In this document: piece by piece, positions 1-8,106 of the stretch
How positions within the stretch are numbered: position 1 is the stretch's first letter
How the letters are laid out: every line of letters begins with the position of its first letter
Assembly: GCF_006716785.1 (NCBI RefSeq)
Contig: NZ_VFPQ01000001.1
Location: 1,116,001 to 1,180,000, forward strand
Source: Thermopolyspora flexuosa
GTDB taxonomy: Bacteria; Actinomycetota; Actinomycetes; Streptosporangiales; Streptosporangiaceae
Reading direction: 5' to 3'
DNA length: 64,000 nucleotides
Notes under the pieces: generated by a model
What the model was told of the DNA's origin: nothing
Databases searched by the model: none
The model's input: only the letters and a program-made list of their open reading frames with translations
Program-made: the position numbers and the translations under genes

Positions 1-66
1 GCGCGCGTCGCGTAGCCACGTCTCGGCCGCCGCGGCCGGACGCGCCGCCGCACGCTGGTCAGGCAC
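1..66 (-). CDS. Possible N-terminal fragment of an unknown protein (runs off the window)
   Basis: A GTG at 66 (reading leftward), preceded by a G-rich stretch, opens a frame that stays open for 22 codons to the window edge. The visible peptide is Ala/Arg-rich and ends in TWLRDAR. It would be transcribed divergently from the RNA methyltransferase at 238, leaving about 170 bases for both promoters. The fragment is too short to assign to a family, and an open frame of this length is weak evidence in such GC-rich DNA. Confidence 0.3.
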   Translation of the reverse strand, partial: MPDQRAAARPAAAAETWLRDAR

Positions 67-237
67 CGTGCCCCCCGTTCGTCACCCCACCGGCACCGAC
101 ACGGACAGTGATCCGTCCACTGCACACAGTTTCACACGTCGTGCCGGAGCCGGGCGGCGGATCCGCGGAATCCGCGCCCCGGCGGGCGGGACACGGTCCG
201 CCGGTGCCGCGCCGCGCGGTGCCGTAGGCTTGGGCGG

Positions 238-1122
238 GTGGCCGACATCGTCCCGGTGCACGACCCCGCCGACCCCCGCATCGCCGACTTCGTCCGGCTG
301 CGCGACGTGGAGCTGCGCAAGAGCCTCGAGGCCGAGCACGGCCTGTTCATCGCCGAGGGGGAGAAGGTGATCCGGCGCGCGGTGGCCACCGGCTACCCCG
401 TGCGAGCCCTGCTGCTGACCGCGAAGTGGCTCGAGCCGATGCGCGACCTGCTCGACGCGGTGACCGCCCCGGCGTACCTGGTCGCCGACGAGGTGATGGA
501 GGGCATCACCGGCTTCACCGTGCACCGCGGGGCGCTCGCCTCGATGGCGCGCAAGCCCCTGCCGAGCGTGCCGGACCTGCTCGCCGGGCTCCGGCCCGCC
601 GTACCCGGGGACCCCGCGCCGCCGCCCGGCGTGCCCGCCGGCCTCCGGCCCGGGCCGCCGCCCCGCCGCGTCGTGGTGCTCGAGGACCTCGTCGACCACG
701 GCAACGTGGGCGCGATCTTCCGGTGCGCGGCCGCGCTCGGCGTGGACGCGATCGTGCTGTCGCCCCGCTGCGCCGACCCCCTCTACCGGCGCGCGATCAA
801 GGTCTCCATGGGCGCGGTGTTCGCCATCCCGTACGCCCGGATGACCGACTGGTACCACGGCCTCGCCCTGCTGCGCGACGCCTGCTTCCGCACCCTCGCC
901 CTCACCCCCGACCAGACCGTCACCCCGATCGACAAGGTCGCCCTCACCGACCGCGTCGCGTTGCTGCTCGGCTCGGAGGGCGACGGCCTGTCCTCCCGCT
1001 GGCTGAGCGAGGCGGACGAGCGGGTGTGCATCCCGATGAGCCGGGACGCGATGCGCATGGGCGTCGACTCGCTCAACGTCGTGGCCGCCGCCGCGATCGC
1101 CTGCCACGGCCTGGTGCGCTGA
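238..1122 (+). CDS. SPOUT-superfamily (TrmH/SpoU) RNA 2'-O-methyltransferase
   Basis: A 294-residue protein of the usual TrmH-like size. The N-terminal third (about residues 1-105) is a substrate-binding-type region beginning with DPRIADFVRLRD. The C-terminal half holds the three SPOUT knot motifs: NVGAIFR near residue 155, LGSEGDGLS near 245, and IPMS...MGVDSLNVVAAAAI near 265-285. The family transfers a methyl group from S-adenosylmethionine to a ribose 2'-OH in tRNA or rRNA; the target nucleotide cannot be read from the sequence. A Pro-rich insertion (about residues 120-140) separates the two domains. The GTG start at 238 places the conserved N-terminus directly at the initiation codon. 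The gene stands alone and is followed 22 bases later by an unknown ORF. Confidence 0.9.
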   Translation: MADIVPVHDPADPRIADFVRLRDVELRKSLEAEHGLFIAEGEKVIRRAVATGYPVRALLLTAKWLEPMRDLLDAVTAPAYLVADEVMEGITGFTVHRGALASMARKPLPSVPDLLAGLRPAVPGDPAPPPGVPAGLRPGPPPRRVVVLEDLVDHGNVGAIFRCAAALGVDAIVLSPRCADPLYRRAIKVSMGAVFAIPYARMTDWYHGLALLRDACFRTLALTPDQTVTPIDKVALTDRVALLLGSEGDGLSSRWLSEADERVCIPMSRDAMRMGVDSLNVVAAAAIACHGLVR

Positions 1123-1144
1123 GCCGTACCGGCCCGGCGGGGGC

Positions 1145-2218
1145 GTGTTCGAGGGCATGCGGGTGCGCCACCTGCCGGAGGGCGTCCACCTCGAGGGCAC
1201 CGGTCGCACCGTCGCCCCGTCGGGATCCTCGACGTACAAGCGGTGGACCGGAGCGAACGGGGCTGTCGTGTCGCTGACCGCGCTGCGCGGGACCGGCGCG
1301 CGCACGCTCGACGGGCTGGCCGCGTGGGCGCGGCTCGGGGAGGAACAGGTGCGGGCGATGCGCGAGGTCACCGTGCACGGCACGGCCGGGTACACCGGCG
1401 AGGTCCGGTACGAGGGCCGGCGGTGGCACGTCCACCTGTGGCGGGAGCGGCCGGGCCTCGGGTTCCTGCTCATGGTGAGCGCGCCCCTCGCCGGTGAGCC
1501 CGACCGCATCCGGGAGGGCATCGTGCCCGCCGAGACGCGGGTGACCGGCGAGCACGTGGACGGCGTCGCGGTGACGCGTCTCCCGGCGGGACTGACGCGC
1601 GATAAGTCGGACAGATATGACGAAGGGGATGGCTGGTCGTCGGTCGAGGGGCGCTGGCTCGACCGATCCGGCAAACCGGGCGTACGCGTCGAGATCGCCA
1701 GGGGCGGCGCGATCGCCGAGGCCGCCTGGACCGCGCGGACCCTCGGGCCCGAGGCCCGGGAGACGGAGGTCGGCGGGCGGCGGGGCCTGCTCGCCGCCAC
1801 CGGCGAGGGCGCGCGCCGGTTCCTCGTCCTCTCCGGCGATGTGGCCGCCGTGGTCACGGTGGACGCGTCACTGGCCGGCGAACTCGACGCGATCGTGCGG
1901 GCGTGCGGCCTCCCGAATCCTGAAGCCCGCCCGGCCCCTTCGCCGGGCCGGGCGGGCGCGGGCCGGTACCCGTCGTGCGGGTCCGGGCCGCACCGCGCCC
2001 CGGCGGAGGCTCAGGTCTGCGCGAGGTCGAGCAGGCGGGTGGCGGAGCGGAGGCGGTTCGCCTCGGTGGCCTCGCCGAGGACGGTGCCGAAGAGGAAGCG
2101 GCCGTCGCGCACGGCGGCGAAGGAGAGGCAGAACCCGGCCGCGCGGGTGAAGCCGGTCTTCAGGCCGAAGACGCCCTCGGCGCGGGTGAGCAGCTTGTTC
2201 GAGTTGTGCCAGGTGTAG
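1145..2218 (+). CDS. Hypothetical protein whose frame runs on through a terminator into the opposite gene
   Basis: I do not recognise the family. From the GTG at 1145, roughly 258 residues read like a real protein (balanced residues; two similar halves with repeated G-x-TGEVRYEGRRW and TGEHVDGVAV type strands, suggesting a beta-rich fold). The frame then passes through the terminator-like hairpin at 1925-1957 and about 200 bases antisense to the carboxypeptidase gene before stopping at 2218. That last part is Arg/Ser-rich, like ordinary antisense sequence. A TGA in another frame at about 1920-1922, just before the hairpin, would be the natural end. A one- or two-base frame change near the 3' end, or plain read-through of a weakly selected tail, both explain this. 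The biological C-terminus is therefore uncertain. Confidence 0.55.
   Translation: MFEGMRVRHLPEGVHLEGTGRTVAPSGSSTYKRWTGANGAVVSLTALRGTGARTLDGLAAWARLGEEQVRAMREVTVHGTAGYTGEVRYEGRRWHVHLWRERPGLGFLLMVSAPLAGEPDRIREGIVPAETRVTGEHVDGVAVTRLPAGLTRDKSDRYDEGDGWSSVEGRWLDRSGKPGVRVEIARGGAIAEAAWTARTLGPEARETEVGGRRGLLAATGEGARRFLVLSGDVAAVVTVDASLAGELDAIVRACGLPNPEARPAPSPGRAGAGRYPSCGSGPHRAPAEAQVCARSSRRVAERRRFASVASPRTVPKRKRPSRTAAKERQNPAARVKPVFRPKTPSARVSSLFELCQV
1925..1957. terminator. Perfect 13-bp stem between convergent genes
   Basis: The left arm GCCCGCCCGGCCC (1925-1937) and right arm GGGCCGGGCGGGC (1945-1957) are exactly complementary, with a 7-base loop. There is no T-tract, which is normal for actinobacterial terminators. 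It lies between the convergent genes at 1145 and 2011 and could end both transcripts. Confidence 0.7.
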
Positions 2219-3003
2219 GCGCGGTGGTCGTCCGTCTTCGGCAGCGAGTGGCGGGCGGTCGACGCGATCTCGTTGAGCACCGGGTCGGAGAGCGCGATCA
2301 TGGCGAGCCGGGTCTGCTCGCGGGCGGTGGAGCGGCCGCCGAGGTCCGGGCGGGGCAGCCCGTCCGGGTTGGTGTAGTAGGTCCGCTCCAGGCCGAGGTC
2401 CTCGGCGGCCCGGTTCATCTTCGCGACGAAGTTCGGCACGCCCGGGCCGTACCGGCGGGCGAGCGCGTGGGCGGCGTCGGCGGCCGACGGGAGCATCAGG
2501 GCGTAGAGCAGCTCGCGGGTGGTGAACCGCTCGCCCGCGCGCAGGCCCGCCCGGCTCGCGCCGTTGCGCGCCGCGTGCCGTACGTCCGCCTTGGTGATCC
2601 TGATCACGTCGTCGAGCGAGCCCTCCTCGCGCACCACGATCGCGGTCATCACCTTCGCCAGGCTCGCCACCGGCAGCGGGCGGTCGGCGTTCTTGGCGAA
2701 CAGCTCGGTGCCGGTGGTCGCGTCCACCAGGTACGCGGCCTTGGCCGTGATCTTCGGGGCGGCCGGGAGGGCGCCCGCGGCCGTGGTGGACGCGGCCTCG
2801 GGCGAGGCGCCGGGCGGCGCCGCACCGGACGTCGTGGCCGGCGCGGGGTCCGGGGCCGTTTCGGCGGCCGCGGCCCGGACGGCGCCGGGCGGCAGCAGGA
2901 GCGCCGCGAGCAGCGCGCCCGCGAGAAGCGCGCGGAGCGTGCCGGGAAGGCGAACGATCGGTACCCGGATCGGTCCTGCAGTCGCGGATGACCTGATGCG
3001 CAT
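2011..3003 (-). CDS. D-alanyl-D-alanine carboxypeptidase-like protein (peptidase S11) with an altered SxN motif
   Basis: A 330-residue secreted, serine-type DD-carboxypeptidase homologue that would trim the terminal D-Ala from peptidoglycan stem peptides. A signal/anchor segment (about residues 23-43) is followed by an Ala/Pro/Thr-rich linker and the catalytic domain from about residue 85. The nucleophile motif SLAK (Ser near 114) and the third motif KTG (in LKTGFT) are intact. The second motif, normally S-x-N, reads S-A-A in LPSAADAA, so the usual Asn is absent. This may alter or lower activity. The ATG at 3003 is chosen because the upstream in-frame start is a TTG outside the signal sequence. 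The C-terminal beta-domain of classical PBP5 is missing, as in many actinobacterial homologues. Confidence 0.85.
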   Translation of the reverse strand: MRIRSSATAGPIRVPIVRLPGTLRALLAGALLAALLLPPGAVRAAAAETAPDPAPATTSGAAPPGASPEAASTTAAGALPAAPKITAKAAYLVDATTGTELFAKNADRPLPVASLAKVMTAIVVREEGSLDDVIRITKADVRHAARNGASRAGLRAGERFTTRELLYALMLPSAADAAHALARRYGPGVPNFVAKMNRAAEDLGLERTYYTNPDGLPRPDLGGRSTAREQTRLAMIALSDPVLNEIASTARHSLPKTDDHRAYTWHNSNKLLTRAEGVFGLKTGFTRAAGFCLSFAAVRDGRFLFGTVLGEATEANRLRSATRLLDLAQT

Positions 3004-3057
3004 TCGGCAATGATGGCACCGCAACCCTCGCCAGGAGGGGTGACCCGCCGAGGTCGG

Positions 3058-3573
3058 TCAGGATGCGACCGGCGCCTCGGCGCTCCGCCGCCGGCGGCGA
3101 CGGCGCACGACGAGCAGCGCGGCCACGGCGGGCGCGGCCACGACGAGCACGAGTACGGCGAGCAGCGGCGACCGCGCGGCGAGCTGCAGCCAGGCCCAGA
3201 TGACGGCGTACCCGCCCACCACCCACGGCGGCGTCCACAGCAGCGCGCCGAGCGCGCTCGCCACCACGAACCAGGGGTAGGAGATGCGGATCACCCCGGC
3301 GCAGGGCGGCAGCACGTGCCGCAGCACCGGCACCCAGAAGCAGCCGAACACCGCGACCGCGCCCCGCCGCCGGACCAGGGCCTCCACCTTGTCGATGCGG
3401 TGCCGTCCGATCCGGCGGCCCAGGCCGGACTCGTAGAGCCGCTCGCCGAGCCTGCGTCCCACCCAGTAGTAGAACTGGAACAGCACGAACATGATCAGGA
3501 CGCAGACCAGGGCCCACAGCCACAGCGGCATGCCGAGCACCGAGGAGGCCGTGGGGTCGGGGATGGTGTTCAC
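3058..3573 (-). CDS. DedA/VTT-family integral membrane protein
   Basis: A 171-residue protein of the DedA (SNARE-associated/VTT) family. Membrane segments lie at about residues 16-38, 85-112 and 130-155. The typical G-[RK]-x-[GS] loop is followed by the family signature around FGCFWVPVLRHVLPPCAGV (near 77-95), which contains the conserved Arg and Pro. DedA proteins are linked to lipid flipping and envelope homeostasis. The tail is very basic (a run of Arg near 158-165). The GTG start at 3573 has a GAGG-type ribosome site. The notable feature is upstream: an iron-box-like palindrome about 40 bases before the start, suggesting iron-dependent control. The gene is monocistronic as far as can be seen. 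Confidence 0.8.
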   Translation of the reverse strand: MNTIPDPTASSVLGMPLWLWALVCVLIMFVLFQFYYWVGRRLGERLYESGLGRRIGRHRIDKVEALVRRRGAVAVFGCFWVPVLRHVLPPCAGVIRISYPWFVVASALGALLWTPPWVVGGYAVIWAWLQLAARSPLLAVLVLVVAAPAVAALLVVRRRRRRRSAEAPVAS

Positions 3574-3612
3574 CTCGCCTCACCGCCTCGCGTCGCGCCA
3601 CACCAGCCACTC

Positions 3613-3631
3613 TTAGGGCAGGCTTACCTAA
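3613..3631. promoter_or_regulatory. IdeR/DtxR-type iron box
   Basis: The 19 bases TTAGGGCAGGCTTACCTAA match the known IdeR/DmdR iron-box consensus TTAGGTTAGGCTAACCTAA at 16 of 19 positions. A CATAAT hexamer on the minus strand overlaps its edge and could be the -10 of the DedA gene starting at 3573. Binding of the Fe(II)-loaded repressor here would block that promoter. Confidence 0.7.
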
Positions 3632-3995
3632 TTATGTAGGCCGGCCCGGCCCGCCCCGCGCCGGGGTGCGGGCAACGTCACGCCTTCGCGCCCTCCTCCG
3701 CCCGCGTCGGCCGTACCGACGGTCCCCGCCGGCGCGACGCCCCCGGCGGCGGGAGCGGAGGGTGCACTCCTGGCAGACCGCACTAATCAGCCATATATCG
3801 GGTATTTCGGCAGGTGAACGGCTTTCGGGGAGATGGCGAGCCCTACGGACACGCCGGTGAGCGTCCCCGAGGCTCACCGTCCCCGACGGGGCCGAGGGCC
3901 GGGCGGTCCGCCCGCCGCGACACCGGGCGCGGCGGCCGCCCGGTCCGCCATCGCCGCGAGCGGCCGGCGGGTCGGGCGCAACCCCCGCACGTCCG

Positions 3996-4028
3996 CCTTT
4001 GGGTGCACGAACCCGAGTGCACGAAAGG
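3996..4028 (+). promoter_or_regulatory. Inverted repeat covering the ribosome-binding site of the 4039 gene
   Basis: Arms CCTTTGGGTGCAC (3996-4008) and GTGCACGAAAGG (4017-4028) pair with one mismatch/bulge around the 8-base loop. The right arm contains most of the AAAGGGG ribosome site of the gene starting at 4039. In RNA the hairpin would hide that site; in DNA it could be an operator. The rest of the 3574-3995 gap shows only the iron box and short AT-richer patches near 3780-3815. Confidence 0.45.
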
Positions 4029-4038
4029 GGTGCGGGCC

Positions 4039-4587
4039 ATGGGCAAGCACGAACGCCTGGTACCCGCGGCGGCGACCCGAGCCGCCATGTCCGCCGATCG
4101 GGCGTCGCGCCGGGCGGCCGGATCGGCGCTCGGACCGCTCGCCGCGGCATTCGCCCTCACCGCCGCCTACCTCGGGGCGGGCACCGCCCATCCCGCCGAC
4201 CGGGCAGCCGTACCCTGGGGAGCCGCTCCCGGCCAGGCCGCCGCGGAGGCGGTCCCGGTCCCGGCACGCCCCAAGCCCGGCACGGTCGCGGTCACCGCGG
4301 TGCCGCGGTCCCGCGCCGCCGACTCGCTCTGCCGCCGCACCTACCACGCCCGCGGCCTGGTCACCGCCACCGGCGGCATCGCGGTCTACCACTGGCGGCT
4401 GCTCCGCTGGAGCCCGGCCGCCAAGCGCTGGCGCCCGTACCTCGCCGCCCCGCCCGCGTTCACCGTGGACACCCGCACCGTGCACTGGCGTCCGCAGATC
4501 GTGGCCAACCCCGGCTGGTACCGGGTCGAGCTGCGGGTACGGCCCGGCGGCACCGCCTACAGCAAGGGCTTCCGGGTGACCTGCTGA
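4039..4587 (+). CDS. Small secreted or anchored hypothetical protein
   Basis: I do not recognise this 182-residue protein. The ATG at 4039 follows AAAGGGG at good spacing. Residues 1-30 are polar and basic, about 32-50 form a hydrophobic export/anchor segment ending in LGAGTAHP, then comes a Pro/Ala linker. From about residue 95 there is a compact domain with two cysteines (near 100 and at the last residue) and beta-strand-like segments (YHWRLLRWS, WYRVELRV). The two Cys residues probably form a disulfide tying the domain ends together. A ligand-binding or cell-wall-associated role is possible but not shown. It converges on the large regulator gene ending at 4603. Confidence 0.7.
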   Translation: MGKHERLVPAAATRAAMSADRASRRAAGSALGPLAAAFALTAAYLGAGTAHPADRAAVPWGAAPGQAAAEAVPVPARPKPGTVAVTAVPRSRAADSLCRRTYHARGLVTATGGIAVYHWRLLRWSPAAKRWRPYLAAPPAFTVDTRTVHWRPQIVANPGWYRVELRVRPGGTAYSKGFRVTC

Positions 4588-4602
4588 CGCCGGGCGCGGC
4601 GG

Positions 4603-7600
4603 TCACAGTGCGTCGAGCGCCTGCCGCGCCGCGGTGACCCAGCGCGAGACGCCCACCCGCTCGGCGACCGCGAGCGCCTTCGCGTAGTGGCCGCGGGCCG
4701 CGTCCGGCCGCCCCAGGTGCCGGGCGAGGTCGCCGAGGGTCTGCGCGACCGGCCACAGCGCGACCACGCCGGTGCCCGCGCCCGCGATGCGGTCGGAGAA
4801 CGGGCCGAGCGTGTCGTACGCCTCCTCCATGCGCCCGGCGTCGCCGAGCAGCATGCCGGCGTGCGCCCGCCAGGTCATCGCGAGCTCGTAGAGGAAGTCC
4901 GGCCGTACCGGTGGCCGCACCGCGGCGATCGCCCGGGCGTCCCGCTCGTGCCCGGCCGCGGCGAGCGCGAGCGCGTACGCGTCGAGCGTCCACTTCGCCC
5001 GGCGCTGGTGCGCCTCGGCGAGCGGCTCCACCATCTCGGCCACCCGGCCCTCCACCAGGGCGAGGCAGAACGAGGTGATCAGCGGCAGGTCCTGGCGGCC
5101 CTCGAGCATGCCGGCCCGCGCGGTGAGCCGGGCCGCGTTCCGGTACGCCGCCTCCGCGCCCCGGTAGTCGCCCGCGATCATCAGCCGCTGCCCGGCGTAC
5201 CAGGCGGCGACCGCGGCCGGGGCGGGCAGGTCGTACTGCTTGGCGAGCCGCTCGGCGGCCTCGATGCGCCGGTCGGCCTCGGCGAAGTCGCCGCGCGCCG
5301 CCGCGCACTCCATCAGCACCAGGTGGGCGAGCGCCTGCACCGCGGGCTGGCCGCTCGCCTCGCCGACCTCGACGAGCTCGCGGCCGATCGCCTCCCGCTC
5401 GCCCACCGCCGGGATGCTGTACGACTGGCGCAGCCGCCCGCTCAGCGCGACCGCGAGCAGCGCCGGGTCGCCGCTGCGCCGGGCGAGCTCCTCGGCCTCG
5501 AGCGAGGCCTGCTGGCCGCGGCCGGTGTCGGAACCTTCCAATTCGAGCGCGAGCGTGGCGAGCAGGCTCGCCCGCAGCGACTGCTCGCCCGGCGGCAGCT
5601 CGACCAGCGCCTTCTCGGTGACGTCGACGATCTCCCAGGCGGTGCGGGTGAAGTCGCGCGCCATCCCCTTGTACGGCACGGCGAGCGAGGCGGCGATGCG
5701 CGCGGTGAGCTCGAGGTCCTGCAGCGGCAGCGCGGCCTCCATCGCCTTGCGGCGCAGCGCCCGGGCCGCGGCCATGTCGCCGCTGAGCGCGAGCGCCTTG
5801 ATCTGCCGGAGCAGCAGCTGCAGCCGCCGCTTCGGCTCCGAGCCGTCCGGGTGGGCGCGGTCGAACGCGTCGATCGCCTGCTGCCACAGCCGGGCCGCCT
5901 CCCGGTGGGCGAACCGCCGCTCGGCCTGCTCGGCGGCGAGCCCGGCGTAGTTCACCGCCTTCGCCGCGGTCTCCGCGGTGCCCGCGGCGTGGTAGTGGTG
6001 GGCGAGCGCGGCCACGTCGGACGGGTTGCGCTGCTCGATCACCGAGGCGACCGCGGCGTGCAGCCGGGAACGGCGCAGCCGCGAGGCGTCCGAGTAGATC
6101 GTGTCACGTACCAAATCGTGGTCGAACCGCACGATGCCCGGCCCCGGCTCGGTGATCAGCCCGGCGAGCAGCCCGGCCTCCACCGCCTCCACGACCGCGT
6201 CCTCGTCGCCGCACACGTCGATGAGCACGTCCACGTCGACCTCGCGGCCGATCACCGCGGCCATGAGCAGGATCTGCTGCGCGGTGGCGGGCAGCCGGGT
6301 GATGCGGCGGCGCAGCACGTCGCGCACCCCGCTCGGCACCACCGACATCAGCTCGGCGGCGCTCGCCTGGCCGTCCGCGGACTCGGCGTCGAGCAGCCGG
6401 GCGGTCTCCCGGACGAAGAACGGGTTGCCGCCGGTGCGCTCGACGATCGTGTGCACCGCCTCCTCGTCCACCTCGTGCACGCAGGTGGCGCGGACCAGCT
6501 CGGCCACGGCCTCGCGGTCGAGGCCGCCGAGCTTCACCCGCACCGGGTCGAGCCGGGCGAGCGCGGCGAGCACCTCGGCCTGCTCGTCGTTGATCTCGTT
6601 GTCCCGGTAGGTCACCACGAGCAGCACCCGGCTCGCGGCGACGAGGCTCGGCAGCGCGCGCAGCAGGGCGAGCGTCTGGTCGTCGGCCCAGTGCAGGTCC
6701 TCGAGCACGAGCAGCAGCGGGGCCTCGCGGGCCGCGGCGGACAGGTAGCCGCCGACCGCGCGGTGCAGCCGGAAGCCGCCGCCCATCTCGTCCGGCTCGG
6801 GCGGGGGCGCGGTGTCGTCGAGCAGCGGCGCGAGCAGCGGGCCGTACTCGCCGGTGCCGATCCGGTCGGCGAGCGAGCGCAGCACCTCCACCCAGGCCCA
6901 GCCGGGCGGGGTGGCGGTGCTGTCCGGGCAGCCGCCGGAGGCGGCGAGCCAGCCGTCCGCGCCGAGCCGTACCGCGAGCTGCCGCACCAGCGTGCTCTTG
7001 CCCGCGCCCGCGTCGCCGGTGACCACGGCGAGGCTGAACCGCCCGGCCAGGGCCTTGGGCGCGGCGCCGAGCAGGGCGTTCAGCTCGGCGTCCCGGCCGA
7101 CGAACGGCTCGGGCTCGAGCGGCGGAACGGCGACCGCGGGGCCGGGAACGGTCCGGGACGAGGCCGGCGCGGCCTCCGGGGCGCGGCGCGGCGGCGGCAC
7201 CAGGTCGAGGCCGGGGTCCTGGTTGAGGATGTCGGTCTCCATCTTGCGGAGCGCGGGCCCCGGGTCGATGCCGAGCTCCTCGGCGAGGATGGCACGGGCC
7301 CGGCGCAGCGCGGCGAGCGCGTCGCCCTGCCGCCCGCACCGGTAGAGGGCGAGCGCGAGCAGCCGCCAGCCCTCCTCGCGCAGCGGGTGCTCGTTGGTGA
7401 GCGCCTCCAGGTCGGGCACGGTCTCCGCGTGCAGGCCGAGCCGCAGCCCGGCGTCGGCGTACCGTTCCCGGGCGACGAGATGCAGCTCCGACAGCCGGGT
7501 CACCTCGGCCTCCGCCCACGGCTGGTCGGCGAAGTCCGCGTACGGCGTGCCGCGCCACAGGCCGAGCGCGGTCTCCAGCCCGGCCCGGGCGGCCTGCGGG

Positions 7601-7968
7601 TCGCCGCCGTCGAGCCGCTCCCCGGCGGCGCGGATCAACGCCTCGAAGCGCAGCGCGTCCACCTGCTCGGGGGTGATGCGCAGCGCGTACCCGGAGGCGA
7701 CGGTGACGAGCAGCCGGTTGGGGCCGCCGCGCGGGCGGCCGGGCTCGAGCACGCGGCGCAGCCGCGAGATGTACACCTGCAGGCCGGACTGCGCGCCCTT
7801 CACCGCGTCCTGCGCCCACAGGTCGTGGATGAGGGTGTCGACGGGCACGACCTGCCCGCGGGCGACGAGCAGACGGGCGAGCACGGAGCGTTGCCGTAGC
7901 CCGCCGAGATCGAGCTGAGTGTCTCCTTCGTAGGCCTCCACCGGCCCGAGGACCCGGAACGCCACCAT
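4603..7968 (-). CDS. AfsR/SARP-family regulator with AAA ATPase and TPR-like C-terminus
   Basis: A 1121-residue multidomain transcription factor. Residues 1-90 form an OmpR-like winged helix (FRVLGPVEAYEGD at the start, SGYALRI near 95). About 100-245 is the bacterial transcriptional activation domain, with RGTPYADF and ELGIDPGPALR typical of SARPs. About 305-560 is a STAND-type ATPase with P-loop GDAGAGKST and a LVLEDLHWAD Walker B segment. The remaining half is helical repeat. Such proteins activate secondary metabolite or differentiation genes from promoter direct repeats, often under phosphorylation or ligand control. The ATG at 7968 begins the winged helix directly, so the longer upstream frame is not used. 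No obvious target operon is adjacent. It lies 35 kb from the lanthipeptide cluster, and any link is speculative. Confidence 0.9.
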   Translation of the reverse strand: MVAFRVLGPVEAYEGDTQLDLGGLRQRSVLARLLVARGQVVPVDTLIHDLWAQDAVKGAQSGLQVYISRLRRVLEPGRPRGGPNRLLVTVASGYALRITPEQVDALRFEALIRAAGERLDGGDPQAARAGLETALGLWRGTPYADFADQPWAEAEVTRLSELHLVARERYADAGLRLGLHAETVPDLEALTNEHPLREEGWRLLALALYRCGRQGDALAALRRARAILAEELGIDPGPALRKMETDILNQDPGLDLVPPPRRAPEAAPASSRTVPGPAVAVPPLEPEPFVGRDAELNALLGAAPKALAGRFSLAVVTGDAGAGKSTLVRQLAVRLGADGWLAASGGCPDSTATPPGWAWVEVLRSLADRIGTGEYGPLLAPLLDDTAPPPEPDEMGGGFRLHRAVGGYLSAAAREAPLLLVLEDLHWADDQTLALLRALPSLVAASRVLLVVTYRDNEINDEQAEVLAALARLDPVRVKLGGLDREAVAELVRATCVHEVDEEAVHTIVERTGGNPFFVRETARLLDAESADGQASAAELMSVVPSGVRDVLRRRITRLPATAQQILLMAAVIGREVDVDVLIDVCGDEDAVVEAVEAGLLAGLITEPGPGIVRFDHDLVRDTIYSDASRLRRSRLHAAVASVIEQRNPSDVAALAHHYHAAGTAETAAKAVNYAGLAAEQAERRFAHREAARLWQQAIDAFDRAHPDGSEPKRRLQLLLRQIKALALSGDMAAARALRRKAMEAALPLQDLELTARIAASLAVPYKGMARDFTRTAWEIVDVTEKALVELPPGEQSLRASLLATLALELEGSDTGRGQQASLEAEELARRSGDPALLAVALSGRLRQSYSIPAVGEREAIGRELVEVGEASGQPAVQALAHLVLMECAAARGDFAEADRRIEAAERLAKQYDLPAPAAVAAWYAGQRLMIAGDYRGAEAAYRNAARLTARAGMLEGRQDLPLITSFCLALVEGRVAEMVEPLAEAHQRRAKWTLDAYALALAAAGHERDARAIAAVRPPVRPDFLYELAMTWRAHAGMLLGDAGRMEEAYDTLGPFSDRIAGAGTGVVALWPVAQTLGDLARHLGRPDAARGHYAKALAVAERVGVSRWVTAARQALDAL

Positions 7969-8106
7969 GTCGACCGCCACGCTATGCACGGCCGGAAAGC
8001 ACGCACAAGGAAACCGCCAAGGCCGACCTGCCCATCGTCGCTCGCCTGCCCGCAACCGTGCACGCCGGTACGGCCGTGCCGTACCGGCGAGAGTGATCTC
8101 AGGCTA

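Noticed and set aside
82-1857. Long minus-strand frame over the RNA methyltransferase
   Set aside because: No protein features; the SPOUT motifs on the plus strand decide the coding strand.
4687-7899. Open frame of more than 1000 codons on the plus strand opposite the SARP regulator
   Set aside because: Composition is Arg/Gly/Ala/His-rich, typical of the antisense of a GC-rich gene. There is no domain, and the opposite strand encodes clear winged-helix, ATPase and repeat domains.
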